Under the pieces are notes generated by a model. It was not told the origin of the DNA, ran no database searches, and saw nothing but the letters and a program-made list of their open reading frames with translations. Shown here piece after piece: positions 1 through 9,921 of a stretch of DNA of 39,329 bases. Source of the DNA: Verrucomicrobia subdivision 6 bacterium (GTDB taxonomy: Bacteria > Verrucomicrobiota > Verrucomicrobiia > Methylacidiphilales > Verrucolacustridaceae); the NCBI GenBank assembly GCA_947442065.1, contig CANEUY010000005.1, positions 1-39,329 on the forward strand. Reading direction: 5' to 3'. Both the position numbers and the translations under genes were made by a program. Each line of letters opens with the position of its first letter. The first letter of the stretch is position 1.

Positions 1-1197
1 TGCACCTGCTCCTCAAAAATTCTCGAGGGCTACAAAGCCCCGTACGATGCAACAGCTATCGCCCGCCTCCGCCAAGCCGGAGCCTTCTTCCTCGGCCGGA
101 CGAACATGGACGAATTCGCCATGGGTTCTTCGACGGAAAATTCCGCCCTCGGCGTTACCCGCAACCCGTGGGATCCCACGCGCATTCCCGGAGGCTCCTC
201 CGGAGGTTCCGCCGCCGCTGTGGCCGGACGCATCGCCCTCGCCGCACTCGGCTCGGATACCGGCGGTTCGATCCGCCAACCGGCCGCCCTCTGCGGCTGC
301 GTCGGACTGAAGCCGACCTACGGCCGCATTTCCCGGTACGGTCTCGTGGCCTTTGCCTCCTCACTGGATCAGATCGGACCGCTCACCCGCACGGTTGAGG
401 ATTCCGCCCTCCTTCTTTCCGCCCTCGCCGGACACGATCCACGCGACAACACGACCGACCTCCGTAAACCGGAAACTTTCCTCGCCAAGCCGGACGGCTC
501 GGTGAAAGGCCTGCGCATCGGCCTGCCGAAGGAATATTTCCTGCCTGGCATGGACGCGGAAACCGAAGCCTCCGTCCGGGCCGCCGCCGAATGGTTTAGG
601 AAAAACGGGGCAACGATCGTGGAAGTCTCTCTTCCCCACACGCCCGCCGCCATCGCAGTCTATTACATCCTCGCGACGGCCGAGGCCTCGGCCAATCTCG
701 CCCGCTTCGACGGTGTTCGCTACGGACGCCGCGCCACGGATGCCCGCGATGTGCTCGATCTCTATCAGCGGTCCCGCTCGGAAGGCTTCGGCGCTGAAGT
801 GAAACGCCGGATCATCCTCGGCACCTTTGTCCTGAGCCAAGGCTACGCCGACGCCTACTATCGCCGGGCGCAAAAGGTCCGCGGACTTCTCCGGGAAGAT
901 TTTGAAAAAGCATTCACCCAGTGCGATCTTCTGCTCACTCCGACCAGTCCGGAACCCGCCTTCCGGCTCGGGGAACGGAATCAGGATCCGCTCAAAATGT
1001 ATCTGGCCGACGTGTTCACCATTTCGACCAACCTCGCGGGCAACGGGGCGATCTCCCTGCCGTGTGGTTTCACCCAATCGAACCTGCCGATCGGTCTCCA
1101 ACTGATCGGCCCGCGTTTTGGAGAGGAAACCATCCTCCGCGCCGCCCACGCGTTCGAACAGGCCCACGATTTCTGGAAAAGGATGCCGCCCTCATGA
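1..1197 (+). CDS. gatA: Asp-tRNA(Asn)/Glu-tRNA(Gln) amidotransferase subunit A, 5' truncated by the window edge
   Basis: Frame 1 is open from base 1; amidase signature [32 protein letters not shown]; followed directly by gatB. Confidence 0.96.
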   Translation, partial: CTCSSKILEGYKAPYDATAIARLRQAGAFFLGRTNMDEFAMGSSTENSALGVTRNPWDPTRIPGGSSGGSAAAVAGRIALAALGSDTGGSIRQPAALCGCVGLKPTYGRISRYGLVAFASSLDQIGPLTRTVEDSALLLSALAGHDPRDNTTDLRKPETFLAKPDGSVKGLRIGLPKEYFLPGMDAETEASVRAAAEWFRKNGATIVEVSLPHTPAAIAVYYILATAEASANLARFDGVRYGRRATDARDVLDLYQRSRSEGFGAEVKRRIILGTFVLSQGYADAYYRRAQKVRGLLREDFEKAFTQCDLLLTPTSPEPAFRLGERNQDPLKMYLADVFTISTNLAGNGAISLPCGFTQSNLPIGLQLIGPRFGEETILRAAHAFEQAHDFWKRMPPS

Positions 1198-2654
1198 GCT
1201 CTTCCGGAACTTGGGAAGCGGTCATCGGACTCGAAGTCCACGTGCAGCTGCGCACACAGACGAAAATGTTCTGCGGCTGCATCAATCACTATGGCGATGC
1301 TCCCACGACCCATGTCTGCCCGGTCTGCCTCGGCCTTCCGGGAAGTCTTCCCGTGCCGAACGAGGAGGCGATCCGCAAAACCATCCTCACCGGACTGATG
1401 CTGGGCTGCAAAATTGCACCCGTCGCGCGGTTCGACCGGAAAAACTATTTCTATCCCGACATGCCGAAAAATTATCAGATCAGCCAGTTCGACGATCCGC
1501 TCTGTGCCGGGGGCGGAGTTGGCCTCGATCCCTTCCTTTTCCCGAAGGAAATTCAGGACACGGACGAGGCCAAGGCCGGGAGAACGATCCGGTTGACCCG
1601 GATCCATCTGGAGGAGGACGTTGCCAAGTCTTTCCATTTCGAGGATCGCAGCGGGATCGATTTCAACCGGGCGGGAACGCCGCTGATGGAAATCGTTTCG
1701 GAGGCCGACCTCCGCACTCCGGGTGAGGCGTTCGCATTCCTCGGCTCCCTCCGCCAGGTCCTGCTGTCCGGCAACGTGAGCGATGCGGACATGGAAAAGG
1801 GCCAGATGCGGTGTGACGTCAACGTCTCCGTCCGGCCCGTCGGACAAAAGGAGTTCGGCACGAAGGTAGAGCTAAAGAATTTGAACTCGATCAGCGGGGT
1901 GCGCCGGGCGTTGACCTACGAGATCGCGCGGCAGATCGCCGCCTGCGGAAAAGGCGAGGCCATCGCCCACGAAACCCGGCGGTGGGACGATGAGGCGGGC
2001 GCAACCTTCACCATGCGGACAAAGGAAAAGGCGCACGACTACCGTTACTTCCCCGATCCCGACCTTCTTCCAGTGCGGACGGATCAGGGACTGATGGAAG
2101 CGGCCCGGACGGAACTGCCGGAACTGCCGGCCGCACTCCAGGCGAGATTGGCCAAGGATTTTGGTGTGACCGCCTATCAGGCAAGCGTCCTCGCCTCGGA
2201 TCGCGTTCTTTGCGGCTACTACGAAAAAGCGGCGGCCGGGACGACCCACAAGGCGGTGGTCGCCAACTGGATTTTGAACGACTTTCTGGCGACTCAGCCC
2301 GATCCGGCGACCACGCCGGTTCAGCCCGGATTTTTCGCCGAACTGGCCGACTTGGTCGCGGGCGGGACCATCAACAGCGCTCAGGCCAAAAAAGTTTTCG
2401 CGGAACTGATGGCGAACCCCACCTCCCCCAAAGCCCTGGTGAAGAAATTGGGGCTGGAACAAATTTCCGACAGCTCGGCCCTCGGGACGTACTGCGACGA
2501 AGCGATTGCCGCAAATCCGCGGAGTGTGGAGGATTACCGGGCTGGGAAAACCAATGCGATCAACGCCCTGAAGGGTTTCGTGATGAAAAAAAGCCAAGGG
2601 AAGGCGAATCCCGTCCAGATCGACGAGATCCTCAAAGCGAAACTCTCCGCCTAG
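1194..2654 (+). CDS. gatB: Asp-tRNA(Asn)/Glu-tRNA(Gln) amidotransferase subunit B
   Basis: [35 protein letters not shown]-terminal YqeY-like tail; ATGA overlap with the gatA stop; start moved from the ORF-track 921 to the ATG at 1194. Confidence 0.97.
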   Translation: MSSSGTWEAVIGLEVHVQLRTQTKMFCGCINHYGDAPTTHVCPVCLGLPGSLPVPNEEAIRKTILTGLMLGCKIAPVARFDRKNYFYPDMPKNYQISQFDDPLCAGGGVGLDPFLFPKEIQDTDEAKAGRTIRLTRIHLEEDVAKSFHFEDRSGIDFNRAGTPLMEIVSEADLRTPGEAFAFLGSLRQVLLSGNVSDADMEKGQMRCDVNVSVRPVGQKEFGTKVELKNLNSISGVRRALTYEIARQIAACGKGEAIAHETRRWDDEAGATFTMRTKEKAHDYRYFPDPDLLPVRTDQGLMEAARTELPELPAALQARLAKDFGVTAYQASVLASDRVLCGYYEKAAAGTTHKAVVANWILNDFLATQPDPATTPVQPGFFAELADLVAGGTINSAQAKKVFAELMANPTSPKALVKKLGLEQISDSSALGTYCDEAIAANPRSVEDYRAGKTNAINALKGFVMKKSQGKANPVQIDEILKAKLSA

Positions 2655-2699
2655 ACGGTTGCTCTTCATCCCGCCTTAGGCGATCTTTTCCCCAAAGCC

Positions 2700-4400
2700 A
2701 TGATCTCCAACGAAGCTTACGTGCTGGAGCTACTGCAAACCTCCGGGGTCGTCACCCTGGAAGACATGACCGCCTGCCAGCAGGATGCGGCGATCAACGG
2801 ACAGTCCACTCTCGAGAGCATCACCAAGCGGGGCTTACTGACGCAGGAGCAGATTCTGGAAGTGGTCGCGAAAGATTGCGGGATGGAGTTCGAGGCCGAC
2901 ATCGAACATGTGGATGAGGATGTCTTGGCCACCATCCCGCCTGCCGAAAGCCGGCGTTATCACGCCCTGCCGCTGAAACGACTCCCTTCCGGCCTCCGGG
3001 TGGCGATTCCCGATCCCCTCGATTTCGAAACGCTGGACGCCCTGCGTTACCTGCTGAAGACCGACCTCGAACCGGTCGTTGTGCCTTTGGCTAAGATCGA
3101 TCAGGCGATCATCAAGTTTTTTGGAAAAACCGATGAATCCCTCGCTGCCCTCATGGCGAACATGGACGGGAGCGAACTGGAGATTAAAACGACGGGCGAA
3201 CCCGGAGCCGACGAAGGCGGCGAAGGAGATGCCCCGATTATCCGGATGGTCTACGGCCTCATTCTCGAGGCGCACCGCCTGCGGGCGAGCGACATTCATC
3301 TCGAGCCATTGGAAAAACGCCTGCGTCTGCGGTATCGGATCGACGGCAACATGCAGGAGATGCGCGACCCGCCGAAGCGGTTGCAATCCAGCATCATCAG
3401 CCGCATCAAAATCATGTCGAACATCAGCATTGCGGAAAAGCGGCTCCCGCTCGACGGCCGGATTGCGCTGTCGACGGTGGACGGCCCAACGCTCGATCTT
3501 CGCGTGTCGACCGTCCCAACGATCCACGGCGAGTCGGTGGTCATGCGGATTTTGGACAAAAAGAACCTGATGCTGGGCCTGCCCGAATTGGGCTTCTTTG
3601 CCGACGATCAGGCGATCCTCGAACGGGTGATCAATTATGCCGACGGGATCTTCCTCGTCACCGGTCCGACCGGCTCGGGCAAATCGACCACCCTCTACGC
3701 CTGTCTCAACACGATCAACAAGCCCGACCGTAAGTTGATCACCGTCGAGGATCCCGTCGAATACCAGCTGCCCGGGGTGAATCAGGTGGCGGTGAACACG
3801 GAAATCGGCATGACCTTTGCCGCTGCCCTTCGGGCGATGTTGCGGCAGGCGCCGAACATTATCATGGTTGGAGAAATTCGAGACGTGGAAACCGCCTCCA
3901 TTGCCATCAACGCCTCGCTCACGGGGCATTTGGTTTTTTCGACCCTCCACACGAACGATGCGCCTAGCGCAATCACCCGTCTGGTCGACATGGGGGTGAA
4001 GCCGTTCTTGGTTTCCTCCTCTATTCGGGCCGTGCTAGCCCAACGTCTGATCCGTAAGATCTGCCCGGACTGCAAGGGGCCTTACACGCCGACGGAAGTG
4101 GAACTGCGGGCGCTCAATCTGCTGACCGCAAATCTGGCGGACGCACGTTTCTCCAAAGGGAACGGATGCGACCGTTGCCGAGGAACCGGGTTCCGGGGGC
4201 GGGCGGGCATTTTCGAAATCTTCGTCGTGGATGACGAAATCCGTCACTTGATCAACGAAGGGGTTCCCGTCTCGAAGATCCGTCAGCGGGCGCGGGATCT
4301 GGGCATGCGGACCCTGCGGGAAGACGGGATACGAAAAGTGGTCTCGGGCATGACCACTCCGGAGGAAGTCATCTCCGCCACCATGTCGGATAAGGATTAA
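2700..4400 (+). CDS. GspE/PilB-family secretion/pilus assembly ATPase (copy 1)
   Basis: Walker A GPTGSGKSTTLYACLN, VGEIRD, HTNDA, zinc motif CPDC...CDRCRGTGFRGRAGIFE. Confidence 0.95.
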   Translation: MISNEAYVLELLQTSGVVTLEDMTACQQDAAINGQSTLESITKRGLLTQEQILEVVAKDCGMEFEADIEHVDEDVLATIPPAESRRYHALPLKRLPSGLRVAIPDPLDFETLDALRYLLKTDLEPVVVPLAKIDQAIIKFFGKTDESLAALMANMDGSELEIKTTGEPGADEGGEGDAPIIRMVYGLILEAHRLRASDIHLEPLEKRLRLRYRIDGNMQEMRDPPKRLQSSIISRIKIMSNISIAEKRLPLDGRIALSTVDGPTLDLRVSTVPTIHGESVVMRILDKKNLMLGLPELGFFADDQAILERVINYADGIFLVTGPTGSGKSTTLYACLNTINKPDRKLITVEDPVEYQLPGVNQVAVNTEIGMTFAAALRAMLRQAPNIIMVGEIRDVETASIAINASLTGHLVFSTLHTNDAPSAITRLVDMGVKPFLVSSSIRAVLAQRLIRKICPDCKGPYTPTEVELRALNLLTANLADARFSKGNGCDRCRGTGFRGRAGIFEIFVVDDEIRHLINEGVPVSKIRQRARDLGMRTLREDGIRKVVSGMTTPEEVISATMSDKD

Positions 4401-4405
4401 TCACC

Positions 4406-6082
4406 ATGGACGCGCGCCATCTTCTCCCCTTTCTGCAGGAACAGAATATTCTCTCCGAGGATCAGACCCGGGAGATTACGGATGAATTGAGCCGGACGGG
4501 CAAATCGGTCGAGGCCGTCCTCTCCAACTTCGGCATCATTCAGCCTGCACAGATTCTGGAAAAAATTTCCGACAGCCTGGGACTTCCGCTCCTTCCCGAT
4601 TTGTCCGGCCTCGAACTCAGTCCGGAACTGCTGGCCCGCATTCCTCCCCACACGGCCCGCAATCTGGGCGCCCTTCCGGTGGCGGGGGATGAAAGCACCC
4701 TCACGGTTGTCTTGGTCGACCCGCTGGCCACACAGGCTTTGGAAGATCTGCGGTTCGTCACGGGCCGGGAAATCTCGCAGGTGATTGCTCCTCCCGAACA
4801 GATCCAACCCCTTCTCGACAAACATTACGGCTCGGCCGACATCGACATCGACGGGGTTTTGAAGGAGCTGGAAAACGCTCCCGAAACCGCTGCGATCGGT
4901 GATGGGGTCGATCTGAATGAGGCCAGCAGCGCCCCGATCATCAAATATGTGAACACGATCATCGCCCGGGCCATTCATGCCAAGGCCAGCGACATCCATC
5001 TCGAGCCTTTTGAAAAGGAGTTCAAGATCCGGTACCGGGTGGACGGCGCGCTGTACGAAATGGCTCCGCCGCCCAGGCGTTTGGCCATCCCGCTGACCTC
5101 CCGGGTGAAAGTCATGGCCAATCTGAACATTGCCGAACGGCGCGTCCCACAGGATGGTCGGATCCAGACCCTGCTGGCCGGGCGCCAGGTCGATTTGCGG
5201 GTTTCCACCCTGCCCACGCAATACGGCGAGAGCGTGGTGCTCCGGGTGCTCGATCGCAGCGTGGTGAATCTCGACCTGGAAAAGCTGGGGATCCCGAAAC
5301 ACATTTTCGACTACATCTGCGAGACGATTGAAAAGCCGAACGGCATCTTCATCGTGACCGGGCCGACCGGATCAGGAAAAACCACCACGCTGTATTCCTG
5401 TTTGGGACGGGTGAACACGATCGATACAAAGATCCTGACGGTGGAGGACCCGGTGGAATATGAATTGGAGGGAATCATCCAAGTCCCGGCGAACGAGGGC
5501 ATCGGCCTGACCTTTGCCCGGGCTCTCCGCGCCTTCCTTCGGCAGGATCCGGACAAGATTCTCGTTGGAGAAACCCGGGATTTGGAAACGGCGCAGATTG
5601 CGATTCAGGCCAGCCTGACGGGGCACTTGGTCATGACCAGCTTGCACACGAACGACGCGGCGGGAGCCGTCACCCGTCTTCTCGACATGGGGGTGGAACC
5701 CTTTCTGATGTCCGCCACGATGGAAGGGGTGCTCGCCCAGCGACTTCTCCGCCGGGTGTGCAAGGAATGCCGGACTCCGTTCCGCCCGAAAGAGGATGTG
5801 CTGACCCAACTCGGATTGAGTGCCTCCGAAATCGGCGACCAGTCGTTTTACTTCGGCAAAGGCTGCGAAACCTGCAACGGGACGGGCTACAAAGGCCGGG
5901 TCGGCATCTATGAACTGCTCGACGTCCGGGAACCCATCCGACAGTTGATCAACGAGCGGGCCCCGTCCGTTGTCATCCGCCAAAAGGGAATCGAGCTGGG
6001 CATGACCACCCTGAGGCAGGACGGCATCCGCAATTTGCTTGAAGGGCACACCACGATTGAGGAAGTGTTGAAGTACACCTAA
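4406..6082 (+). CDS. GspE/PilB-family secretion/pilus assembly ATPase (copy 2)
   Basis: GPTGSGKTTTLYSCLG, LVGETRD, SLHTNDA, CKEC...CETCNGTGYKGRVGIYELL. Confidence 0.95.
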   Translation: MDARHLLPFLQEQNILSEDQTREITDELSRTGKSVEAVLSNFGIIQPAQILEKISDSLGLPLLPDLSGLELSPELLARIPPHTARNLGALPVAGDESTLTVVLVDPLATQALEDLRFVTGREISQVIAPPEQIQPLLDKHYGSADIDIDGVLKELENAPETAAIGDGVDLNEASSAPIIKYVNTIIARAIHAKASDIHLEPFEKEFKIRYRVDGALYEMAPPPRRLAIPLTSRVKVMANLNIAERRVPQDGRIQTLLAGRQVDLRVSTLPTQYGESVVLRVLDRSVVNLDLEKLGIPKHIFDYICETIEKPNGIFIVTGPTGSGKTTTLYSCLGRVNTIDTKILTVEDPVEYELEGIIQVPANEGIGLTFARALRAFLRQDPDKILVGETRDLETAQIAIQASLTGHLVMTSLHTNDAAGAVTRLLDMGVEPFLMSATMEGVLAQRLLRRVCKECRTPFRPKEDVLTQLGLSASEIGDQSFYFGKGCETCNGTGYKGRVGIYELLDVREPIRQLINERAPSVVIRQKGIELGMTTLRQDGIRNLLEGHTTIEEVLKYT

Positions 6083-6087
6083 CCGCC

Positions 6088-7356
6088 ATGCCTCTCTTTG
6101 CCTATTCCGCGGTCGATGCCCAGGGAAAAACCCATCAGGGGACGATCGAAGCCAACACGCCGGACGAAGCGGCCGCCGCCATCAAGAAAAAGGGTCAGTT
6201 CCCGACGAACATCTCCGAAACCGCCGCCGCGGCGGGGGGCGGAAAAGCCGCCGGCAAGGGGTTCTCCTTCAAGTTCTCGCTGGGAGGCGGAGGAGGAGGC
6301 ACTGGCAAGGTGCCCGCAAAAGTCCTGACCGTTTTCACCCGCCAGCTTTCCACCCTGATCAGCGCGGGCCTGCCCCTGCTCCGCAGCCTGCGCACGCTGG
6401 GCAAACAGGAGAAAAATCCGAACCTGAAGAAAATCATGCTGAGTCTGGCCGAATCGGTCGAGGGAGGGACAACCTTCTCCGAGGCGTTGGCCCAACATCC
6501 CAAGGCTTTTAACAAGCTGTATGTGAACATGGTGAAAGCGGGGGAACTGGGGGGCGTGCTGGAAGTCGTGCTCACCCGCTTGGCCGAATTTGCGGAAAAG
6601 AGCCAGCGCATCCGCGGCAAGGTGACCTCCGCCATGGTCTATCCCATCGTCGTTTTGACCATCGCCGTCGGCATCGTGACCTTCCTGATGCTTTTCATCG
6701 TTCCGAAGTTCGAGGCGATCTTCAAAGACATGCTCGGAGGCCGTCCTTTGCCGTTCATCACCCAGATCATTATGGATCTGAGCCGCTTCATTCAGGGGAA
6801 CTTCCTGCTGATTGCCGGCGTAATCACCGCGATTGTTTTCGCACTCAAGTTCGCCATGCGCGTCCCGGGCGTGGAATCAGCGATCGACAGCTACAAACTG
6901 AAGATCCCTCTTTTCGGCGACATGCTCACAAAAACTTCCGTCGCCCGTTTTAGCCGGACTTTGGGCACCCTGGTCTCCTCCGGTGTGCCGATCCTTCAGG
7001 CCCTGCAAATCACCCGGGACACAGCCGGAAACCTGCGGGTCAGCAACGCGGTGGAAAACATTCACGACAACGTGAAGGAGGGGGAGTCGATGGTGACCCC
7101 GATGGAGGCGAGCGGGATTTTTCCACCCATGGTCGTCTCCATGGTGCAGGTGGGTGAGGAAACCGGACAACTTCCCGACATGTTGACCAAGGTGGCCGAT
7201 GTGTTTGAGGAGGAAGTGGACAATGCGGTGGCCGGACTGACCTCCCTGCTCGAGCCGGTGATGATCGTTATGCTCGCCTTGGTCGTCGGAACGATCGTCG
7301 TCGCGCTGTTCCTTCCGCTCATCACCATCATCCAAGACCTGACCGGCGGCGCGTAG
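6088..7356 (+). CDS. pilC: PilC/GspF-family inner membrane platform protein
   Basis: PLFAYSAVDAQGKTHQGTIEA N-terminus; FTRQLSTLISAGLPLLRSLRTL; second GspF domain ARFSRTLGTLVSSGVPILQAL; MVQVGEETGQLPDML. Confidence 0.95.
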   Translation: MPLFAYSAVDAQGKTHQGTIEANTPDEAAAAIKKKGQFPTNISETAAAAGGGKAAGKGFSFKFSLGGGGGGTGKVPAKVLTVFTRQLSTLISAGLPLLRSLRTLGKQEKNPNLKKIMLSLAESVEGGTTFSEALAQHPKAFNKLYVNMVKAGELGGVLEVVLTRLAEFAEKSQRIRGKVTSAMVYPIVVLTIAVGIVTFLMLFIVPKFEAIFKDMLGGRPLPFITQIIMDLSRFIQGNFLLIAGVITAIVFALKFAMRVPGVESAIDSYKLKIPLFGDMLTKTSVARFSRTLGTLVSSGVPILQALQITRDTAGNLRVSNAVENIHDNVKEGESMVTPMEASGIFPPMVVSMVQVGEETGQLPDMLTKVADVFEEEVDNAVAGLTSLLEPVMIVMLALVVGTIVVALFLPLITIIQDLTGGA

Positions 7357-7375
7357 CCCCGGGCTTCTTTCCGTC

Positions 7376-8059
7376 ATGTTGGAGGTGGTGGTTTGCCGAT
7401 ACGGGGAGGATTTGGCCTGGACCCGGAATCTTCCGCGCGGAGTTGCCGTCACGGTCTACGACAAAACTCCCCTCCCCCAATCCCCTTGGCCCGATTCCAT
7501 TCTTCTTCCGAATCATGGGCGGGACGACTATGTCTGGCTGCATCACCTGGTGGAACGGTACGAGAGTCTGGCCGAGGTAACGGTCTTTGCGCAGGGTCGT
7601 CCGTTTGACCACGCGCCGGATCTTCACCGGGTGATCCGCCGCTTTGCAAAAGGCGAGGTGCCCATGCCGGATTTCGCGTGGCTGGGGTTTCTTTGGGAGA
7701 CGGATGATGCCCGGGGCCGACCCTCGTTCGTCACATGGACGAAAAATCCGGAACGAAGGGAACTCAATCTCGAGGGTTTTTTTCAGGCCCTCTGGCAGGA
7801 ACCGGCCCCCGAGAAGGTGCGGTATGTCGGGGGAAGTCAGTTTGCCCTTTCCCGAGAGACCGCGCACCGGCGACCGAAGGCATTTTACGAGCGGGCGCTG
7901 GAAATCTCGCGAACCTTTCCGGATGCCGCCCACGCATTTGAGCGGACATGGGACCGGATTTTTCTCGCTCCTCCGCTGGATCCGGCGCTCTTCGGCCCGG
8001 AGGGTTACCGTTTGCTCAAGCCCGTTCGGCCGAAAAACAGGCCATTGCCCCCGGCTTAA
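7376..8059 (+). CDS. DUF3431-like protein
   Basis: LEVVVCRYGEDLAWTRNLP, LPNHGRDDYVWLHHLVERYESLAEVTVFAQGRPFDHAPD pattern typical of DUF3431 proteins; recognised by eye. Confidence 0.6.
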   Translation: MLEVVVCRYGEDLAWTRNLPRGVAVTVYDKTPLPQSPWPDSILLPNHGRDDYVWLHHLVERYESLAEVTVFAQGRPFDHAPDLHRVIRRFAKGEVPMPDFAWLGFLWETDDARGRPSFVTWTKNPERRELNLEGFFQALWQEPAPEKVRYVGGSQFALSRETAHRRPKAFYERALEISRTFPDAAHAFERTWDRIFLAPPLDPALFGPEGYRLLKPVRPKNRPLPPA

Positions 8060-8922
8060 GGTTGGAGAGCTTCTTCCGGCGGAGCCTTCGCTCCGACCCG
8101 GCTTTGGAGGGTGGAAAGCCGTTCCCGCATGGAGGATGGCAGCATGACGACCCCCCCTTGGATGGAGACTTCCCCTTCCTGATTTTTTTTCAGGGTGGGC
8201 TTGTCTGCTCCTTCCTGCCGGGTTTCTTCCCGGAGCATACGGCCATCGGAGTTCACCACCGTGATCCGATGGGTATTGGCGGCTGAAGCGTAAAGAATGT
8301 GCAGACGATTTTCCGCATCGAATTCCGCCGTGGGTTTTCCCAAGGGCAGATAGGGGCCCAGCCGGTGGGTTGGATAAACCATGTTCCGTCCGGGAACTTC
8401 CACCCGGAGATAGAGACCCACATTGGGATCCTCATAAAATTTCAGGAGGGAATAAATGCGACGGTCCGGACCATCCCCACGGGGAGAACTCCAGATCACC
8501 TCGCCTTTGCCGATCAGAAAGTTCAGCGACTCGGTTAAAAGAGTTTCGCCTGAGGGCAGATGGATCGAGGCCCGCGCCTTATATCCGCCCGTTTCCCGAA
8601 CCAGATAATAAGGGGCCAAATCAACCGAGACGGAGGTGGATTGGCCGGGCTTGAGGGTTTTTTCGGGAGGAGTCAGGGGGCGTTCCGGTTTGATCAAAAG
8701 CCCATCGAACGACTGAACGATCATTTCCAGCCATGGGGGGTTTTGGTCCGACGTCAGAACCAGTTCATTGGCTCCGATGTTTTTCACGTGGACGGTAAAA
8801 GGGATCGACGAATATTGAAGGTAGGCTGGCTTGGGAGTCTCCAACCGGGCGTCCACCTGAGCCTGCCCCGCGGAAACTGCGAGAATCAATAAAAGCCCAA
8901 GCTGATGGGGAAAGCGGAACAT
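8056..8922 (-). CDS. Predicted secreted protein of unknown function
   Basis: ORF with N-terminal signal peptide MFRFPHQLGLLLILAVSAGQAQ if started at 8922; longer track start at 8961 less likely. Confidence 0.7.
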   Translation of the reverse strand: MFRFPHQLGLLLILAVSAGQAQVDARLETPKPAYLQYSSIPFTVHVKNIGANELVLTSDQNPPWLEMIVQSFDGLLIKPERPLTPPEKTLKPGQSTSVSVDLAPYYLVRETGGYKARASIHLPSGETLLTESLNFLIGKGEVIWSSPRGDGPDRRIYSLLKFYEDPNVGLYLRVEVPGRNMVYPTHRLGPYLPLGKPTAEFDAENRLHILYASAANTHRITVVNSDGRMLREETRQEGADKPTLKKNQEGEVSIQGGVVMLPSSMRERLSTLQSRVGAKAPPEEALQP

Positions 8923-9002
8923 GTAAAAGGGAATATGAATCCCGGACAACCCCCTCGGCAAGAGGGAAGACGAATATCCGGCGCTCCCCGATGAAATCGG
9001 TC

Positions 9003-9833
9003 TTAGACCGAAAGGAGTGCCGTTTCGGCTTGGGGGACCGAAACTTCGGGAAGATCCTGGCGACTGCGGCTCTCACGAAGGGCCGCTTTCAGCGCTTTTT
9101 TCCAAGTTCCGAAAAAGTGCTTTTTGCAGGCGGCCGCAAAAAGGGAGGGGTTCGCCCGTTTGACTTCGGGGGTGATGAGTTTCACTCCCTGCTTCTGCAG
9201 ATCGAGGATTCCCTCGACCAGGGATTCCCGCGTCCAGCGCTTGCGCCGGCGGATATCCGCATAATTGATGCCCGCATTTTCCAGTGCCCGACCCCAGTTT
9301 CCGAAACGGCGACGGGCGGTGGCAATGAGTCGGTTCGAAGATTCGTCCATCGACTTCGAACTGAGATCCGCGCCTTCCATTTTGAGCCGGCGAATTTCGT
9401 CCAAAATGCCTTCTTCATCCCAGCTGCGATACCGGTAAATTTCTTCCGAAGCCAAACCGGCGGCTTCGAGGGCGGTGCGCCAGTTGCCAAAGTACTTGGG
9501 CCGGATCGCGGCGTAGACCATGGCGTTGTGTTGGCTGAGCGCCATGGAACGGAAGGAAAGATCAAAGCCCTGGGAGGCGAGGTTCCGAATTTCCTCCACG
9601 ATCACCTCTTTGGACCATTTGCGGTATTTGCGCACTTCTTCGTACTGAATCCCGGTTACTTCCAAGGCCTTTTGCCAGCTTCCAAAATAACGGATCGAAG
9701 CGGCCAGGAGTTCCTGAAAATTCTGGCGCACATGGTTTGCATAAAGAGGTTCCCCTTTTTCCTTCCATTGGCGGATTTCCGCCATGACACGATCCGAGGA
9801 CCAACGAAGATTTTTGCGTGATCTAATTTGCAT
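9003..9833 (-). CDS. Protein of four tandem ~60-aa repeats resembling the homing-endonuclease-associated repeat (HNH_repeat)
   Basis: Repeated W-x(6)-EIR-L---G--L---S-------A---FG-W--ALE-AGI--E-I---R units; no HNH domain seen; start chosen at ATG 9833 because of the overlapping promoter. Confidence 0.75.
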   Translation of the reverse strand: MQIRSRKNLRWSSDRVMAEIRQWKEKGEPLYANHVRQNFQELLAASIRYFGSWQKALEVTGIQYEEVRKYRKWSKEVIVEEIRNLASQGFDLSFRSMALSQHNAMVYAAIRPKYFGNWRTALEAAGLASEEIYRYRSWDEEGILDEIRRLKMEGADLSSKSMDESSNRLIATARRRFGNWGRALENAGINYADIRRRKRWTRESLVEGILDLQKQGVKLITPEVKRANPSLFAAACKKHFFGTWKKALKAALRESRSRQDLPEVSVPQAETALLSV

Positions 9834-9840
9834 AGATTTC

Positions 9841-9869
9841 ATTACTAGCCTGCAAAACGCTTTTGTCAA
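9841..9869 (-). promoter_or_regulatory. Sigma-70-type promoter for the repeat-array gene
   Basis: Minus strand TTGACA (9864-9869), 17-bp spacer, AGTAAT (9841-9846), in a locally AT-rich stretch. Confidence 0.55.
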
Positions 9870-9921
9870 GTTACGGAAAATTTTCTTATTCTTAAATACT
9901 TCGCATATAGTGTTTTATGCA

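Noticed and set aside
361-1167. Long antisense ORFs (for example 361-1167 -, 2835-3950 -, 19489-20877 -, 20586-22193 -, 34382-35944 -)
   Set aside because: They lie opposite well-identified genes and have low-complexity Gly/Arg/Glu-rich translations typical of antisense frames in GC-rich DNA.
921-1193. N-terminal extension of gatB
   Set aside because: It overlaps the conserved gatA C-terminus; GatB begins at [16 protein letters not shown].
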